From a virus, in IMG/VR virus record IMGVR_UViG_3300046012_000056, positions 1 through 30,521 of that record: a stretch of 30,521 nt of DNA; one strand, written 5' to 3'. Shown here in pieces: positions 1-7,596 of the stretch (positions are counted from its first letter, which is position 1; each line of letters starts with the position of its first letter). The notes beneath the pieces are model-generated. The model worked only from the letters and a program-made list of their open reading frames with translations, made no database searches and had not been told where the DNA came from. A program made the position numbers and the translations under genes.

Positions 1-55
1 ATGAGAACTCCGTGCCGCAGTCGACGAAACCCGCCCGAAGCGCGACGACGATCCC

Positions 56-1522
56 GTGTTCGATCCGAGCTCGATCGAAGGCGTGCCCTGGCTGGCCGAT
101 CTCGCACCTGCGCCGCCCGATTTCAGTTGGCCGCGTTACATGACCGGACAGCATCCGCTCGCCGTCGGCAGCTACGGCGCCGACGCCGAAGCGTGGATCG
201 CGGAAGCGCACGGCGTCGAGCTGCGGCACTGGCAGCGGCTCGCGCTGCGTCGCCAGCTCGAACACGACATCGACGGGCGGCTCGTCTGGCAGACCGTGAT
301 CGAGTCGACGCCGCGCCGGGCGGGCAAGTCGATCCGGCTGCGCTGCGTGGCGCTGTACCGCATCGCGCACGCCGAGCTGTTCGGCGAGCAGCAGCTTGCG
401 CTGCACACGGGCAAAGACGCGTTCATCGCTCGCGAGATTCATCGGCGCGCCTGGAATTGGGCGAAGTCGTACGGCTGGCACGTGCGGCAGCAGAACGGCA
501 GCGAGGAGATCGAGACGACCGACGGCTCGCGCTGGCTCGTGCGTGGCACGCCGAGCGTCTACGGGTACGACGTCGGGCTCGGCATCATCGACGAAGGCTG
601 GGGCGTCGACGCGATCGTCGTCGACGACGGGCTCGAACCGGCGCTCATGGAGCGGACGAATCCGCAGCTCTGGCTGCTGTCGACGGCGCACCGTCGGGCG
701 ACGTCGCTGATGCGCAAGCGGATCGACACGGCACTCGCCGAGCTGCGCGGCGATCGGGTCGACGACGACGTCGAAGGCGACACGCTGCTGATGCTGTGGT
801 GCGCCGGGCGCGACGACGACATCGGCGACCCGGCTGTGTGGCAGGCGGCGTCGCCGTACTGGTCGGAGCAGCGGCGCAAGATGATCGCGAGCAAGTACCG
901 CCGTGCGCAGGCTGGCGAAGCCGACGCCGAAGTCGACGACCCTGATCCGATCGAAGGGTTCCGCGCGCAATACCTGAACGTCTGGCCGCCCGCGTCGCGC
1001 AAGCGGGTCGCACCTGGGCGCCCGCTCGTGACGGCGTTCGAATGGTCGGCGGTGCACGTGTCGTCGCGTGCGAGCTCGACACCCGCGTGCGTCGCGATCG
1101 AGTCGTACTTTCACGAAGGCGTCGCTGCTGCGCTCGCCTGGGTCGTCGACGGGCGGGCGCAGGTCGACGTCGCCGCGTTCGCCGACGTGCCGCAGGCTGT
1201 CGCCTGGGCGCAGACGCGCATGCCGGGCGTCGTCGTCGTCGGCAAGTCGCTGCTCGCCGCGCCCGTCTTCCGCACGATCGCCGTCGAAGCCGTCGGCATG
1301 ACAGCTCGGGCCGCTGTCGAAGAGTTCCGTCGGATGCTCGACGCCGACTCGCTGCGTGTCGGCGACGCGGCTGTGCTCGACGAGCAGGTCGGGCTGCTGC
1401 GCACGCTGCCGGGCAACGATGGCCCGCGCGTGGTCAGCAAGGCACGGAACGACGCGATCAAAGCGACCGTCTGGGCGGCTCAGCGAGCGCTGTCGGCGCC
1501 CGAGCCCGCTCGCGTGTTCTGA
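56..1522 (+). CDS. terL: Phage terminase large subunit
   Basis: ATPase and nuclease motor that packages DNA into the prohead; 488 aa, a normal length. Visible motifs: a Walker A-type P-loop STPRRAGKS at residues 84-92, and a Walker B strand GLGIIDE whose acidic pair is D179-E180. The C-terminal half (from about residue 330) should be the RNase H-like nuclease; the last helix, with NDAIKATVWAAQRAL, is typical of actinophage terminases. The GTG at 56 is the first start codon in frame after a TGA at 2-4. Its ribosome site is poor, so translation may be coupled to a gene outside the window. No small terminase is seen before it. The portal follows 92 bases later. Confidence 0.93.
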   Translation: MFDPSSIEGVPWLADLAPAPPDFSWPRYMTGQHPLAVGSYGADAEAWIAEAHGVELRHWQRLALRRQLEHDIDGRLVWQTVIESTPRRAGKSIRLRCVALYRIAHAELFGEQQLALHTGKDAFIAREIHRRAWNWAKSYGWHVRQQNGSEEIETTDGSRWLVRGTPSVYGYDVGLGIIDEGWGVDAIVVDDGLEPALMERTNPQLWLLSTAHRRATSLMRKRIDTALAELRGDRVDDDVEGDTLLMLWCAGRDDDIGDPAVWQAASPYWSEQRRKMIASKYRRAQAGEADAEVDDPDPIEGFRAQYLNVWPPASRKRVAPGRPLVTAFEWSAVHVSSRASSTPACVAIESYFHEGVAAALAWVVDGRAQVDVAAFADVPQAVAWAQTRMPGVVVVGKSLLAAPVFRTIAVEAVGMTARAAVEEFRRMLDADSLRVGDAAVLDEQVGLLRTLPGNDGPRVVSKARNDAIKATVWAAQRALSAPEPARVF

Positions 1523-1614
1523 GCGACGCGAGTAGCCTGCGCAGCAGCAACGCGAAGTGTCCGCGTTCATCAGCGCCCAGTGTCGGGCCCGGCTTCGATC
1601 AGTCAGGTTTCGAC

Positions 1615-3051
1615 ATGCCGCGACGCATCGCAGGTTTGCAGCAGCGGGCTAGGTACGCGCGATCCGGCGCGAACGACATGCTCGTGAACGATCCCGTCGG
1701 CTTCCCGAGCGCATACCCGCCGATCGCGTGGCTCGGCGGCGGCGGGTACGGCGCTTCTGACTGGTGGTTCGGGCTCGACAGCGGCGGCGGCGCGACACCG
1801 ATCGGCCCGAACGGGCCCTACACGAGCGGCGCCCAGGGTCAGGCTGTCGTCACCCGTGCGACGTCGCTGATCGTCGGGCCGCTGTGCGCGGCGCCGTACC
1901 GCGTCGTGAGCGACGGCAGCATCGGCGAGCCCGTGACGCCTACGCCGAGCTGGCTGCGCGACCCGATGCTGCTGCGACCCGATGACCGCATGGGCACGTC
2001 GGTGTATCCGAGCGTGCTGCGGCTGTCGCGCTCGTCGTTCTGGGGCGGCTTCGTCAGGTCGGCGCTCTGGTTCGGGCTGGGCGCGTTCATCGACGAGCCG
2101 AGCGCGCCCGACGTGAACGGGCGCCCAGGGCAGCCGAAGGCGGGAAGCTGCAAGCTCGTCGACCCGCGCTATCTGTCGACGGTGCGCGCCGACGACGGCT
2201 CGCTGCGATGGTCGCTCGACGCGGGCGACGGCGATGCGGCGACGTTCGATCGTGACGGCTTCCTGACGCTCGGCTCGATCACGTATCGCATCACCGTGAT
2301 GCGTAACCCGCTGTCGCCCGTCGACGTCGAAGGTATGAGCTTCGGCGTCTTCGCGATGTCGCCCGACGCCTTCCTGCTCGGCGATCAGATCACGTCGTAC
2401 ATGTCGGGCACGTTCCGCAGCGGCGTGCCCGCTGGCTACCTGAAGACGGAGACGCCCGGATTCACGCAGCAGCAGGCCGACGAGCTGAAAGCGAGCTGGA
2501 TGTTCGCGCACGGCGGCGACCGGCGCAGCATCGCGGTGCTGAACGCGACGACGTCGTTCACGCCGCTGACGTTCTCGCCCGTCGACGCCGCGATCGGCGA
2601 GTCGAAGCGGCTCGCGATCGCCGACGTCGCCTTCGCCTTCGGCGAGGACCCTGTGACGCTGAACGTGTCGCTCGCGAACAGCGCGACGTACAACAACGTG
2701 CGCGACGCCTGGGTGAATCATCGCGACTACGCGCTGTCGCCCTGGGTGACAGCGGTGCAGGACACGCTGAGCGCGCTGCTGCCGGGCACGAACGGCGTGC
2801 TCGTCTCGCTCGACAGCTTCGCCCAGCCGTCGCTGCACGAGCGGGTCGAAACAGGGAAGCTCGCCGTCGACGCTGGGCTAATCACGGTCGACGAGTGGCG
2901 CGAATCCGAAGGGCTGCCGCCGCTGCCCGAGCCCGAGCCGAAGCCGATCCCGCCGCAGTTGCAGCCGTTCGTCGGTGCTCCCGCCGAGCCGCCCGAAGGC
3001 GAGCCCGCGCCCGTGCCAGCGCGGGCCCGCCCGACGGCGCTGCGCCGATGA
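1615..3051 (+). CDS. Portal protein, HK97 type
   Basis: Forms the dodecameric ring at the capsid vertex through which DNA enters and to which the tail joins; 478 aa from the ATG at 1615. The segment GVPAGYLKTETPG, followed by a long helix and SIAVLNATTSFTPL, then IADVAFAFGEDP, is the core pattern of the HK97-type portal family. The C-terminal 60 residues are Pro/Glu-rich and probably disordered. The reading frame is open further upstream into the terminase gene, but that part is arginine-rich shadow sequence, so I start at MPRRIAG; a second Met (codon at 1678) is possible. The stop overlaps the next start as ATGA. Confidence 0.9.
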   Translation: MPRRIAGLQQRARYARSGANDMLVNDPVGFPSAYPPIAWLGGGGYGASDWWFGLDSGGGATPIGPNGPYTSGAQGQAVVTRATSLIVGPLCAAPYRVVSDGSIGEPVTPTPSWLRDPMLLRPDDRMGTSVYPSVLRLSRSSFWGGFVRSALWFGLGAFIDEPSAPDVNGRPGQPKAGSCKLVDPRYLSTVRADDGSLRWSLDAGDGDAATFDRDGFLTLGSITYRITVMRNPLSPVDVEGMSFGVFAMSPDAFLLGDQITSYMSGTFRSGVPAGYLKTETPGFTQQQADELKASWMFAHGGDRRSIAVLNATTSFTPLTFSPVDAAIGESKRLAIADVAFAFGEDPVTLNVSLANSATYNNVRDAWVNHRDYALSPWVTAVQDTLSALLPGTNGVLVSLDSFAQPSLHERVETGKLAVDAGLITVDEWRESEGLPPLPEPEPKPIPPQLQPFVGAPAEPPEGEPAPVPARARPTALRR

Positions 3052-3233
3052 GAGCCGAGCAGCGCGTCGACGAGCTCAGGTCGCACGCGCTCGCGCTGCT
3101 GATAAAACGCGGCGTGCATGCGAGCCAGCGCGGATGGTGCGCAAACACGCCGCTCATGGTCGCGCGCTGGCTGATCGCCCAGGGCGTCACCCTTCCGCCG
3201 CCGCTCGTCGACGACGAGCAGGTCGAGCCGTGA
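3048..3233 (+). CDS. Small hypothetical protein in the head operon
   Basis: 61 aa, start ATG overlapping the portal stop by four bases (ATGA). It carries an N-terminal helix rich in Arg, Glu and Leu, then WCANTPLMVARWLIAQGV, which looks like a second amphipathic helix, and a short acidic tail. I do not recognise a family. Position between portal and protease suggests a minor head factor, but that is inference. It is linked by a further GTGA overlap to the next small gene. Confidence 0.7.
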   Translation: MRAEQRVDELRSHALALLIKRGVHASQRGWCANTPLMVARWLIAQGVTLPPPLVDDEQVEP

Positions 3234-3433
3234 GGGCGCGCGCACGCAAGCGGCTGCCGCGCTCGTCGTTCGCGCTGCCGTCGAAGCGTCTCTACCCGAT
3301 CGACACGAAGGCGCGAGCTCGGGCCGCGCTGTCGTACTCAGCTCGACGGAACACGCGCGGATCACCGAAGACGGTTCGCGCCGCCGTGCTGCGCAGGTAC
3401 CCGTCCCTGAGGAAGCGAGGCAAGCGCCGATGA
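3230..3433 (+). CDS. Small basic protein, possibly DUF6582-like
   Basis: 67 aa, very basic, with a GTG start overlapping the previous stop (GTGA). The pattern SSFALPSKRLYPIDTKARARAAL, then an Arg-rich stretch and TVRAAVLRRYPSL, resembles small phage and bacterial proteins of the type F-x-x-P-x-x-R-x-YPI...A..AL...V....P that I associate with DUF6582. I am unsure of the family name. Role unknown; found here between portal and prohead protease and linked to the next gene by an ATGA overlap. Confidence 0.65.
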   Translation: MRARARKRLPRSSFALPSKRLYPIDTKARARAALSYSARRNTRGSPKTVRAAVLRRYPSLRKRGKRR

Positions 3434-3576
3434 CGAACAAGAAGCAGACGCGACGAGAGGCGCGCGTCACGAAGCCGAGCAACGCGAAGCACGCGGCGCG
3501 CGAGCCCGAGCCCGAGCCGCTCGGGCAGCAGCCCGAGCCGAAGCGGCGCAGGAAGGCGGCAGACGATGACGACTGA
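3430..3576 (+). CDS. Short charged protein of unknown function
   Basis: 48 aa, too short for most gene finders. It starts ATGA on the preceding stop and ends inside the start region of the protease gene (ATG at 3566). It has a basic N-terminal half, a run of Glu-Pro dipeptides in the middle (EPEPEPLGQQPEPK), and a terminal acidic run of four Asp. It looks intrinsically disordered. No function can be assigned; it could serve mainly to couple translation into the protease gene. Confidence 0.55.
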   Translation: MTNKKQTRREARVTKPSNAKHAAREPEPEPLGQQPEPKRRRKAADDDD

Positions 3577-4135
3577 CGTGCTCGACGGCGTGCAGGTGCG
3601 CGCTGCTGTCGTCGGCGACGTCGACGACGACGGCATCGTCGAAGTGAAGATCGTTCCGTACGAAGTCGAAGCGCAGCTCGACGCAGGGCTGCATGAAGTC
3701 TTCACCGCTGGCGCCTTCGCTGGCGCCGTCGGCAACCCGAGCCGCTGCAAGATGACCGATCAGCAGCACGGGCGCAGCGTCGTGATCGGCAACGCGGTCG
3801 AGCTGCGCGACGAGCCCGACGGGCACTACGGGCGCATGCGGATCGCCGACACCGTCGCAGGGCGCGACGTGCTCACGCTGCTGCGCGCCCAGGTGCTCGA
3901 CGAGATCAGCGTCGAATTCCTGCCCGTTCGCAAGCACATGCGCGTGACGCGCCGCGAGGGCGGGCTGCTCGTGCGGCACGACAGGGCGACGCTGCTCGGG
4001 CTGTCGCCCGTCTCGGCGGGTGCCTATGGGCGCGACGCTCGGGTGCTGTCGGTGCGCGACGCCGAAGTCGACAGGGCGCGCGAGCGTGAACTTGCGTACC
4101 TCGCGAGTCTCGACGCGGGCCCGCGTCCGGCGTAG
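3566..4135 (+). CDS. Prohead maturation protease, HK97 (U35) type
   Basis: Serine protease that cleaves the capsid protein N-terminal delta domain during head maturation; 189 aa. The N-terminal part VVGDVDDDGIVEVKIVPYEVEAQLD matches the family's first strands. H68 (in QQHGR) and S115 (in LDEISVEF) sit where the catalytic His and Ser of the HK97 protease family lie; E117 is the usual acidic neighbour. It overlaps the previous gene by 11 bases and is followed by a 169-base gap and then its substrate, the capsid gene. Confidence 0.9.
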   Translation: MTTDVLDGVQVRAAVVGDVDDDGIVEVKIVPYEVEAQLDAGLHEVFTAGAFAGAVGNPSRCKMTDQQHGRSVVIGNAVELRDEPDGHYGRMRIADTVAGRDVLTLLRAQVLDEISVEFLPVRKHMRVTRREGGLLVRHDRATLLGLSPVSAGAYGRDARVLSVRDAEVDRARERELAYLASLDAGPRPA

Positions 4136-4304
4136 CGTCAGCGGCGACAGATGGTGCGAGCTTTGCCGCCCGTGACCGCGTCAGACAGCGCACGCAGACG
4201 CGCAGCCGAACATCAGGTGCCCGTCGTGCCCGTGAGTCGGCCCGGCAATCCGCGCGAAGCACACTCCCGCCGCTCAGTTTCGAGCGCGCCTGGGAGGCAC
4301 GCAC

Positions 4305-5480
4305 ATGTCTACTGCCGTACTTGACAAGCTCTGCACCGAACGCGACGAAGCGCGAGCCGCTGCCGTCGCCATCGCTGAGTCGGAAGACTTCACACCCGAA
4401 GACAAGACGTACGCCGAGCTGCGCTCACGTGCCACCGATCTCGACGCCCGCATCGCATCGCTCGCCGAGCTGGTCGAGCAGCAGTCGCAGGGCGACCTGC
4501 TCGACGCCCGCATCGCGAAGGCGGCGCAGCAGCGACAGCAGCGCGCCGACTCGCCGAGCTCGCGCGTGCCGCAGACGCGTGAGAGCTGGGGCGACGCGTT
4601 CGTTCGCAGTGATGAGTTCCGCAACTATCGCGGGCGCGGCACGAGCGGCATGTTCGGGCTCGACGACGTCGAGACGCGCGCGCTGCCGACGGGCATCAGT
4701 GACCTGATCGCCGCAGGGCTCACGTCGGCGAAGTACAGCGTCGATCTGACGGCGCCCGTCGCGCCGACGCCGCTCATGGACAACATCACGCAGATCACGG
4801 TCAGCGGCAACGCGATCGAATACGTGAGCTGGGCGAAGGTCGCAGGCGGCGCCGCGAAGGTCGCTGAGAAGGCGCCGAAGCCGTCGGCGGAATGGGCGCC
4901 GAGCGTCACTGCCGACACGCTCGACACCTGGGCGGTTTACACGCAGCTCACGCGTCAGCTCATCGAAGATTTCGCTGCCGTCCGGTCGCTGATCGACAGC
5001 GAGCTGCGGCGCGACATCATGCGCGCTGAGGAAGCCGACGGCGTCGCGGTGCTGGCGGCGGCGTCGGGCACGATTCCCGACGTCACGAGCACCGACAGCC
5101 TGCTCGCCGCGATCCGTATGGGCATCGGCACCGTGCAGGAAGCGGGCTACTCGCCGACGGCTGTGCTGCTCAACCCTGCCGACTGGGCGGCGATGGATGT
5201 CGCCATCATGGGCGACACCCTGAACGGGCCGCGCGTGAATCAGACGTTCTGGGGGATGACGCCGATCCCTGCGTCGTCACAGCCCGAAGGCACTGCCGTC
5301 GTCGGCGACTTCCGCAGCGCGATTCATCACTACGTGCGCTCGCAGATCAGCCTGTACGTGACCGACAGTCACGCCGACACCTTCCTGAGCAACGTGTTCA
5401 CGCTGCTGGCTGAGCGGCGCGGACTGACTGCCGTCGTGCGCCCGCAGGCGCTCGTCGAAGCAAAGGGCCCGACCCCGTGA
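4305..5480 (+). CDS. Major capsid protein, HK97 fold
   Basis: 391 aa, with a strong ribosome site (GGGAGG, seven bases before the ATG). Residues 1-75 are predicted coiled coil rich in Glu, Ala and Arg, which is the delta/scaffold domain removed by the protease; cleavage is expected near the SRVPQTRESWGDAF region or just after. The rest shows the HK97 order: LMDNITQITVSG (E-loop region), TWAVYTQLTRQLIEDF (spine helix), ILLNPADW-like AVLLNPADWAAMD, and the C-terminal VVGDFRSAIHHYVRSQISLYVTD with FTLLAERRGLTAVVRPQALV. The stop is overlapped by a GTG at 5477 inside a 14-base duplication. Confidence 0.93.
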   Translation: MSTAVLDKLCTERDEARAAAVAIAESEDFTPEDKTYAELRSRATDLDARIASLAELVEQQSQGDLLDARIAKAAQQRQQRADSPSSRVPQTRESWGDAFVRSDEFRNYRGRGTSGMFGLDDVETRALPTGISDLIAAGLTSAKYSVDLTAPVAPTPLMDNITQITVSGNAIEYVSWAKVAGGAAKVAEKAPKPSAEWAPSVTADTLDTWAVYTQLTRQLIEDFAAVRSLIDSELRRDIMRAEEADGVAVLAAASGTIPDVTSTDSLLAAIRMGIGTVQEAGYSPTAVLLNPADWAAMDVAIMGDTLNGPRVNQTFWGMTPIPASSQPEGTAVVGDFRSAIHHYVRSQISLYVTDSHADTFLSNVFTLLAERRGLTAVVRPQALVEAKGPTP

Positions 5481-5498
5481 GCACGACCCCGTGAGCAC
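5471..5498 (+). repeat. 14-bp tandem duplication at the capsid stop
   Basis: The 14-mer GACCCCGTGAGCAC occurs twice in direct succession. It duplicates a GTGA stop-start overlap. The first GTG (5477) overlaps the capsid stop and opens a five-codon reading frame (MSTTP) that stops at 5492-5494. That stop in turn overlaps the second GTG (5491), the start of the connector gene. The result looks like a translational relay or simply a slippage duplication. Confidence 0.8.
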
Positions 5499-5925
5499 GA
5501 GCCCGACACAGGCACAGACCGCGCAGGGCGCTGCTGCGCGGCTGGCCGCTGTGCCTGCGTCGGGCTATGTGCCGCCGAGCGGCGTGCCGACGCTCGCCGA
5601 AGTGAAGGAATGGCTCGGGCTCGATCCCGCAGACACCGTCGACGACGAGCTGCTACAGCGGTCGCTCGACGCGGCGATCTATGCCCAGGGGCGCACGTGT
5701 TTCTACCCGCTCGACGACGGCGACCCGCCCGCGCCGTACGTCGAGCCCGACCTGTACGAAGCTCTGCTGCTGCGCACGCAGCGGTACACAGCTCGGCGCA
5801 GCTCGCCCGAAGGCGTCGTCGGCATCAGCGGCACGGGCGGCGACTTCGCTGCCGCTCGGCTGCCGTCGATCGACGCCGACATCGTGCGGCTCGAAGGGCC
5901 CTGGATGCGGACGCCCGTCGCATGA
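5491..5925 (+). CDS. Head-tail connector (adaptor) protein
   Basis: 144 aa, GTG start. After a 30-residue Ala/Pro-rich N-terminus comes TLAEVKEWLGLDPADTVDDELLQRSLDAA, the usual opening helices of gp6/gp15-like head-tail adaptor proteins, then further helices and LPSIDADIVRLEGPWMR near the end. It should sit as a ring below the portal. Position right after the capsid gene fits. The fine family is uncertain. The last codons overlap the next start (ATGA). Confidence 0.8.
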   Translation: MSTSPTQAQTAQGAAARLAAVPASGYVPPSGVPTLAEVKEWLGLDPADTVDDELLQRSLDAAIYAQGRTCFYPLDDGDPPAPYVEPDLYEALLLRTQRYTARRSSPEGVVGISGTGGDFAAARLPSIDADIVRLEGPWMRTPVA

Positions 5926-6317
5926 GCGCCACGACTGCGACGACACTCGACGTCGCCCAGGTGCTCGCCGAGATCATCGGCACCGTCGACGGGCTGCGCG
6001 TCGTCTGGTGGATCAGCGACGCGTCGCGCCCGCCCGTCGCTGTGATCGCCCAGCCCGAAATCGACTACGTCGACGCTGCCGCGCCGTTCTGTTTCGCGAG
6101 CTGGACCTTCCCTGTCGCGATCGTCGTCGAGCGGAACAACGATCGAGACGCGCAGACGAAGCTCAGCCAGTACGTGAGCGCCGTCGCCCTGGCGCTGAGC
6201 GGGCCGACGCCCGACGGCGTCTTCGACATCACGCCGCTGACCGCTCGCCCGTCGACGGTCGCTGTCGCGGGCACAGACCTGCCCGCATACGAGCTCAGGG
6301 TTCGCGTTCGCGCCTGA
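5922..6317 (+). CDS. Probable tail terminator or head-tail joining protein
   Basis: 131 aa, ATG overlapping the previous stop. It has an N-terminal helix, then a beta-rich body with WTFPVAIVVERNNDRDAQTKLSQYVSAVALAL, which is the pattern of siphovirus tail terminator (gpU-like) proteins: strands with a helix bearing N-D-R-x-A-Q-x-x-L. The order connector, terminator, tail tube supports this. It could instead be another connector; the sequence does not decide. Confidence 0.7.
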   Translation: MSATTATTLDVAQVLAEIIGTVDGLRVVWWISDASRPPVAVIAQPEIDYVDAAAPFCFASWTFPVAIVVERNNDRDAQTKLSQYVSAVALALSGPTPDGVFDITPLTARPSTVAVAGTDLPAYELRVRVRA

Positions 6318-6336
6318 GGTACAGGAGGAGACCGGC

Positions 6337-6735
6337 ATGGCAATCAATTCGATTAAGACGCTGACGCTGATGCTCGACACGGATCAGGTGGAGTGCCAGC
6401 TCACGACTGCGCAGCTCGTCGACGAGCCCGAAGGCGCCGAGACGCTGACGACGTTCTGCGGCGCCGAAGACGTCAGCGGTACGCCGAAGTACACGCTCAA
6501 CATCAGCGGCTTTCAGGATTACGGGCAGGCGCAGAGCGTCTTCGAAATGCTGCACACGGCGTACACGACCGACGCCGAGATCGCTGCCGTGTTGACCGTC
6601 GGCGGCGCGACGCGTTCCTTCGACGCGAAGCCGCAGAACGACCCGCCGTTCGGCGGCGACGCGGGTGCAGCGATGACGGGTGACGTCGCGCTCGCTGTCG
6701 TCGGCGCCGTTACTGACGGCGTCGTCACCCCTTAG
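6337..6735 (+). CDS. Tail tube protein-like, copy A (with hidden -1 extension)
   Basis: 132 aa from an ATG with a very strong ribosome site (AGGAGGAG, 6323-6330). It is beta-rich, with TLNISGFQDYGQAQSVFEMLHTAYTTDAEI in the middle and NDPPFGGDAGAAMTGDVALAVVGAV at the end. That last element, a P-P-x-G-G-D-A-G turn followed by two strands, is the usual end of actinophage major tail proteins. The next-but-one ORF (6824-7225) shows the same plan, so the two are tandem paralogues. Copy A is the likelier main tube subunit because of its strong ribosome site. The zero frame ends CCT-TAG at 6730-6735, but coding-like sequence continues in the -1 frame to 6824 (separate entry). Confidence 0.85.
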   Translation: MAINSIKTLTLMLDTDQVECQLTTAQLVDEPEGAETLTTFCGAEDVSGTPKYTLNISGFQDYGQAQSVFEMLHTAYTTDAEIAAVLTVGGATRSFDAKPQNDPPFGGDAGAAMTGDVALAVVGAVTDGVVTP

Positions 6736-6824
6736 GCGCGTCTTCGCAGGAAGCGCCGACACCCGCTGATGTCGGTAGCGAAGACGAAGCCGCCCAGGTC
6801 GACAGCGAGGAAGCGACAGGCTGA
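6732..6824 (+). CDS. -1 frame C-terminal extension of tail tube copy A
   Basis: Thirty codons in the -1 frame follow the TAG of copy A. They encode an acidic, Ala/Ser/Pro/Glu-rich tail beginning LGASSQEAPTPADVGSEDEA, with codon choice like the neighbouring genes. The frame ends with TGA at 6822-6824, whose last base is the first of the next gene's ATG (TGATG). The -1 frame has a stop at 6714-6716, so a shift must happen within 6717-6735. There the P-site CCT (6730-6732) can slip back one base to CCC with UAG in the A site. A stem (GGCGC 6735-6739 with GCGCC 6753-6757, plus an inner four pairs) lies directly downstream. Tail tube proteins extended by frameshifting are known in phages such as SPP1 and PSA. 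The extension would give about 162 aa. Confidence 0.6.
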   Translation, partial: LGASSQEAPTPADVGSEDEAAQVDSEEATG

Positions 6825-7225
6825 TGCGGTACGACGGACGGCGCCTGTCGCTCACCTTCGACGACATCGAGATCGCCTGCGACTCGACGACGGTGCTGCT
6901 CGACAACGAAGACGCCGACGCCGATCTCGTGACGTTCGGCGACGTCGTCGCGGGTAACGACAAGCGCTGGTTTTTCACCGTGAGCGGGCTTCCCGACTAC
7001 GGCGCGGGCACGTTCTGGTCGCTGCTCTGGGGCACGCCCGCGTACACGCCGATCCCCTACGTGTTCAACCCGTACGGCGTCACCACGCCGAGCGCCGCAC
7101 AGCCGACGTTCGTCGGGCAGGTGACCGTCGATCGGAAGCCGCCCGTCGGCGGCGACGCGGGCGTGCGCTGGACCTTCGACACGCGGCTGACGTGCACGGC
7201 GAACCCGGAGCGGGTGACGGCGTGA
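6824..7225 (+). CDS. Tail tube protein-like, copy B
   Basis: 133 aa. The ATG overlaps the stop of the -1 extension of copy A. It shares the layout of copy A: an N-terminal pair of strands with an acidic loop, then FFTVSGLPDYGAGTFWSLLWGTPAYT matching ISGFQDYG...MLHTAYTT, and KPPVGGDAGVRWTFDTRLTC matching NDPPFGGDAGAAMTGDVALAV. The two proteins have diverged but look homologous by eye. Copy B may be a second tube subunit, an initiator or capping ring; no ribosome site is obvious, so it probably depends on coupling to the frameshifted product or on reinitiation. Confidence 0.75.
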   Translation: MRYDGRRLSLTFDDIEIACDSTTVLLDNEDADADLVTFGDVVAGNDKRWFFTVSGLPDYGAGTFWSLLWGTPAYTPIPYVFNPYGVTTPSAAQPTFVGQVTVDRKPPVGGDAGVRWTFDTRLTCTANPERVTA

Positions 7226-7596
7226 GCGACACCCGCGTACAGGTGACGGGCGCCGACGAAGTCGCCCGTCGCCTGGGCTCGCTGTCGCGCAGCGTCGACG
7301 ATCTGCACGGCACGTACATCGACATCGCGAACCGCGTCGCTGCGCAGGCGCGCAGCTTCGCGCCGAAGGTGACGGGTCGGCTCGCGGGCGGCGTCGTCGG
7401 CAGCGCGACCCGTCGAGCGGGCGGCGTGACGATCCGGGGCGTGCCCTATGCGGGCGTCATCAATTTCGGCTGGACCCATCGACACATCGCGGCGTCGCTG
7501 TTCATGCAGCGCGCCGCCGACGACAAGGGCCCGAGCACAGCCGATCAGCTCGGCGGCGAAATCCGTCGCGACATCAGTCGGGCGCGGCTCGGATGA
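7222..7596 (+). CDS. HK97 gp10-like tail completion / virion morphogenesis protein
   Basis: 124 aa from a GTG overlapping the previous stop (GTGA). The sequence FAPKVTGRLAGGVVGSATRRAGGVTIRGVPYAGVINFGW, then an Arg/Asp/Lys-rich helix at the end, is the signature of the HK97 gp10-like family (small head-tail/tail completion factors with a G-V-P-Y-A-x-V-x-x-F-G motif). Its usual place is before the tail tube; here it lies after both tube genes and before the chaperones. It overlaps the next start by four bases. Confidence 0.75.
   Translation: MSDTRVQVTGADEVARRLGSLSRSVDDLHGTYIDIANRVAAQARSFAPKVTGRLAGGVVGSATRRAGGVTIRGVPYAGVINFGWTHRHIAASLFMQRAADDKGPSTADQLGGEIRRDISRARLG

Noticed and set aside
1-945. 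Long open frame from the first ATG, 314 codons
   Set aside because: Arg/Ala-rich product lying over the terminase in another frame; typical shadow in GC-rich DNA. The ATG at 1 also overlaps a TGA at 2-4 by chance.
1603-2838. Minus-strand 411-codon open frame over the portal
   Set aside because: Shadow of the portal gene: product full of Arg, His and Val with no domain, no ribosome site, inside a plus-strand operon.
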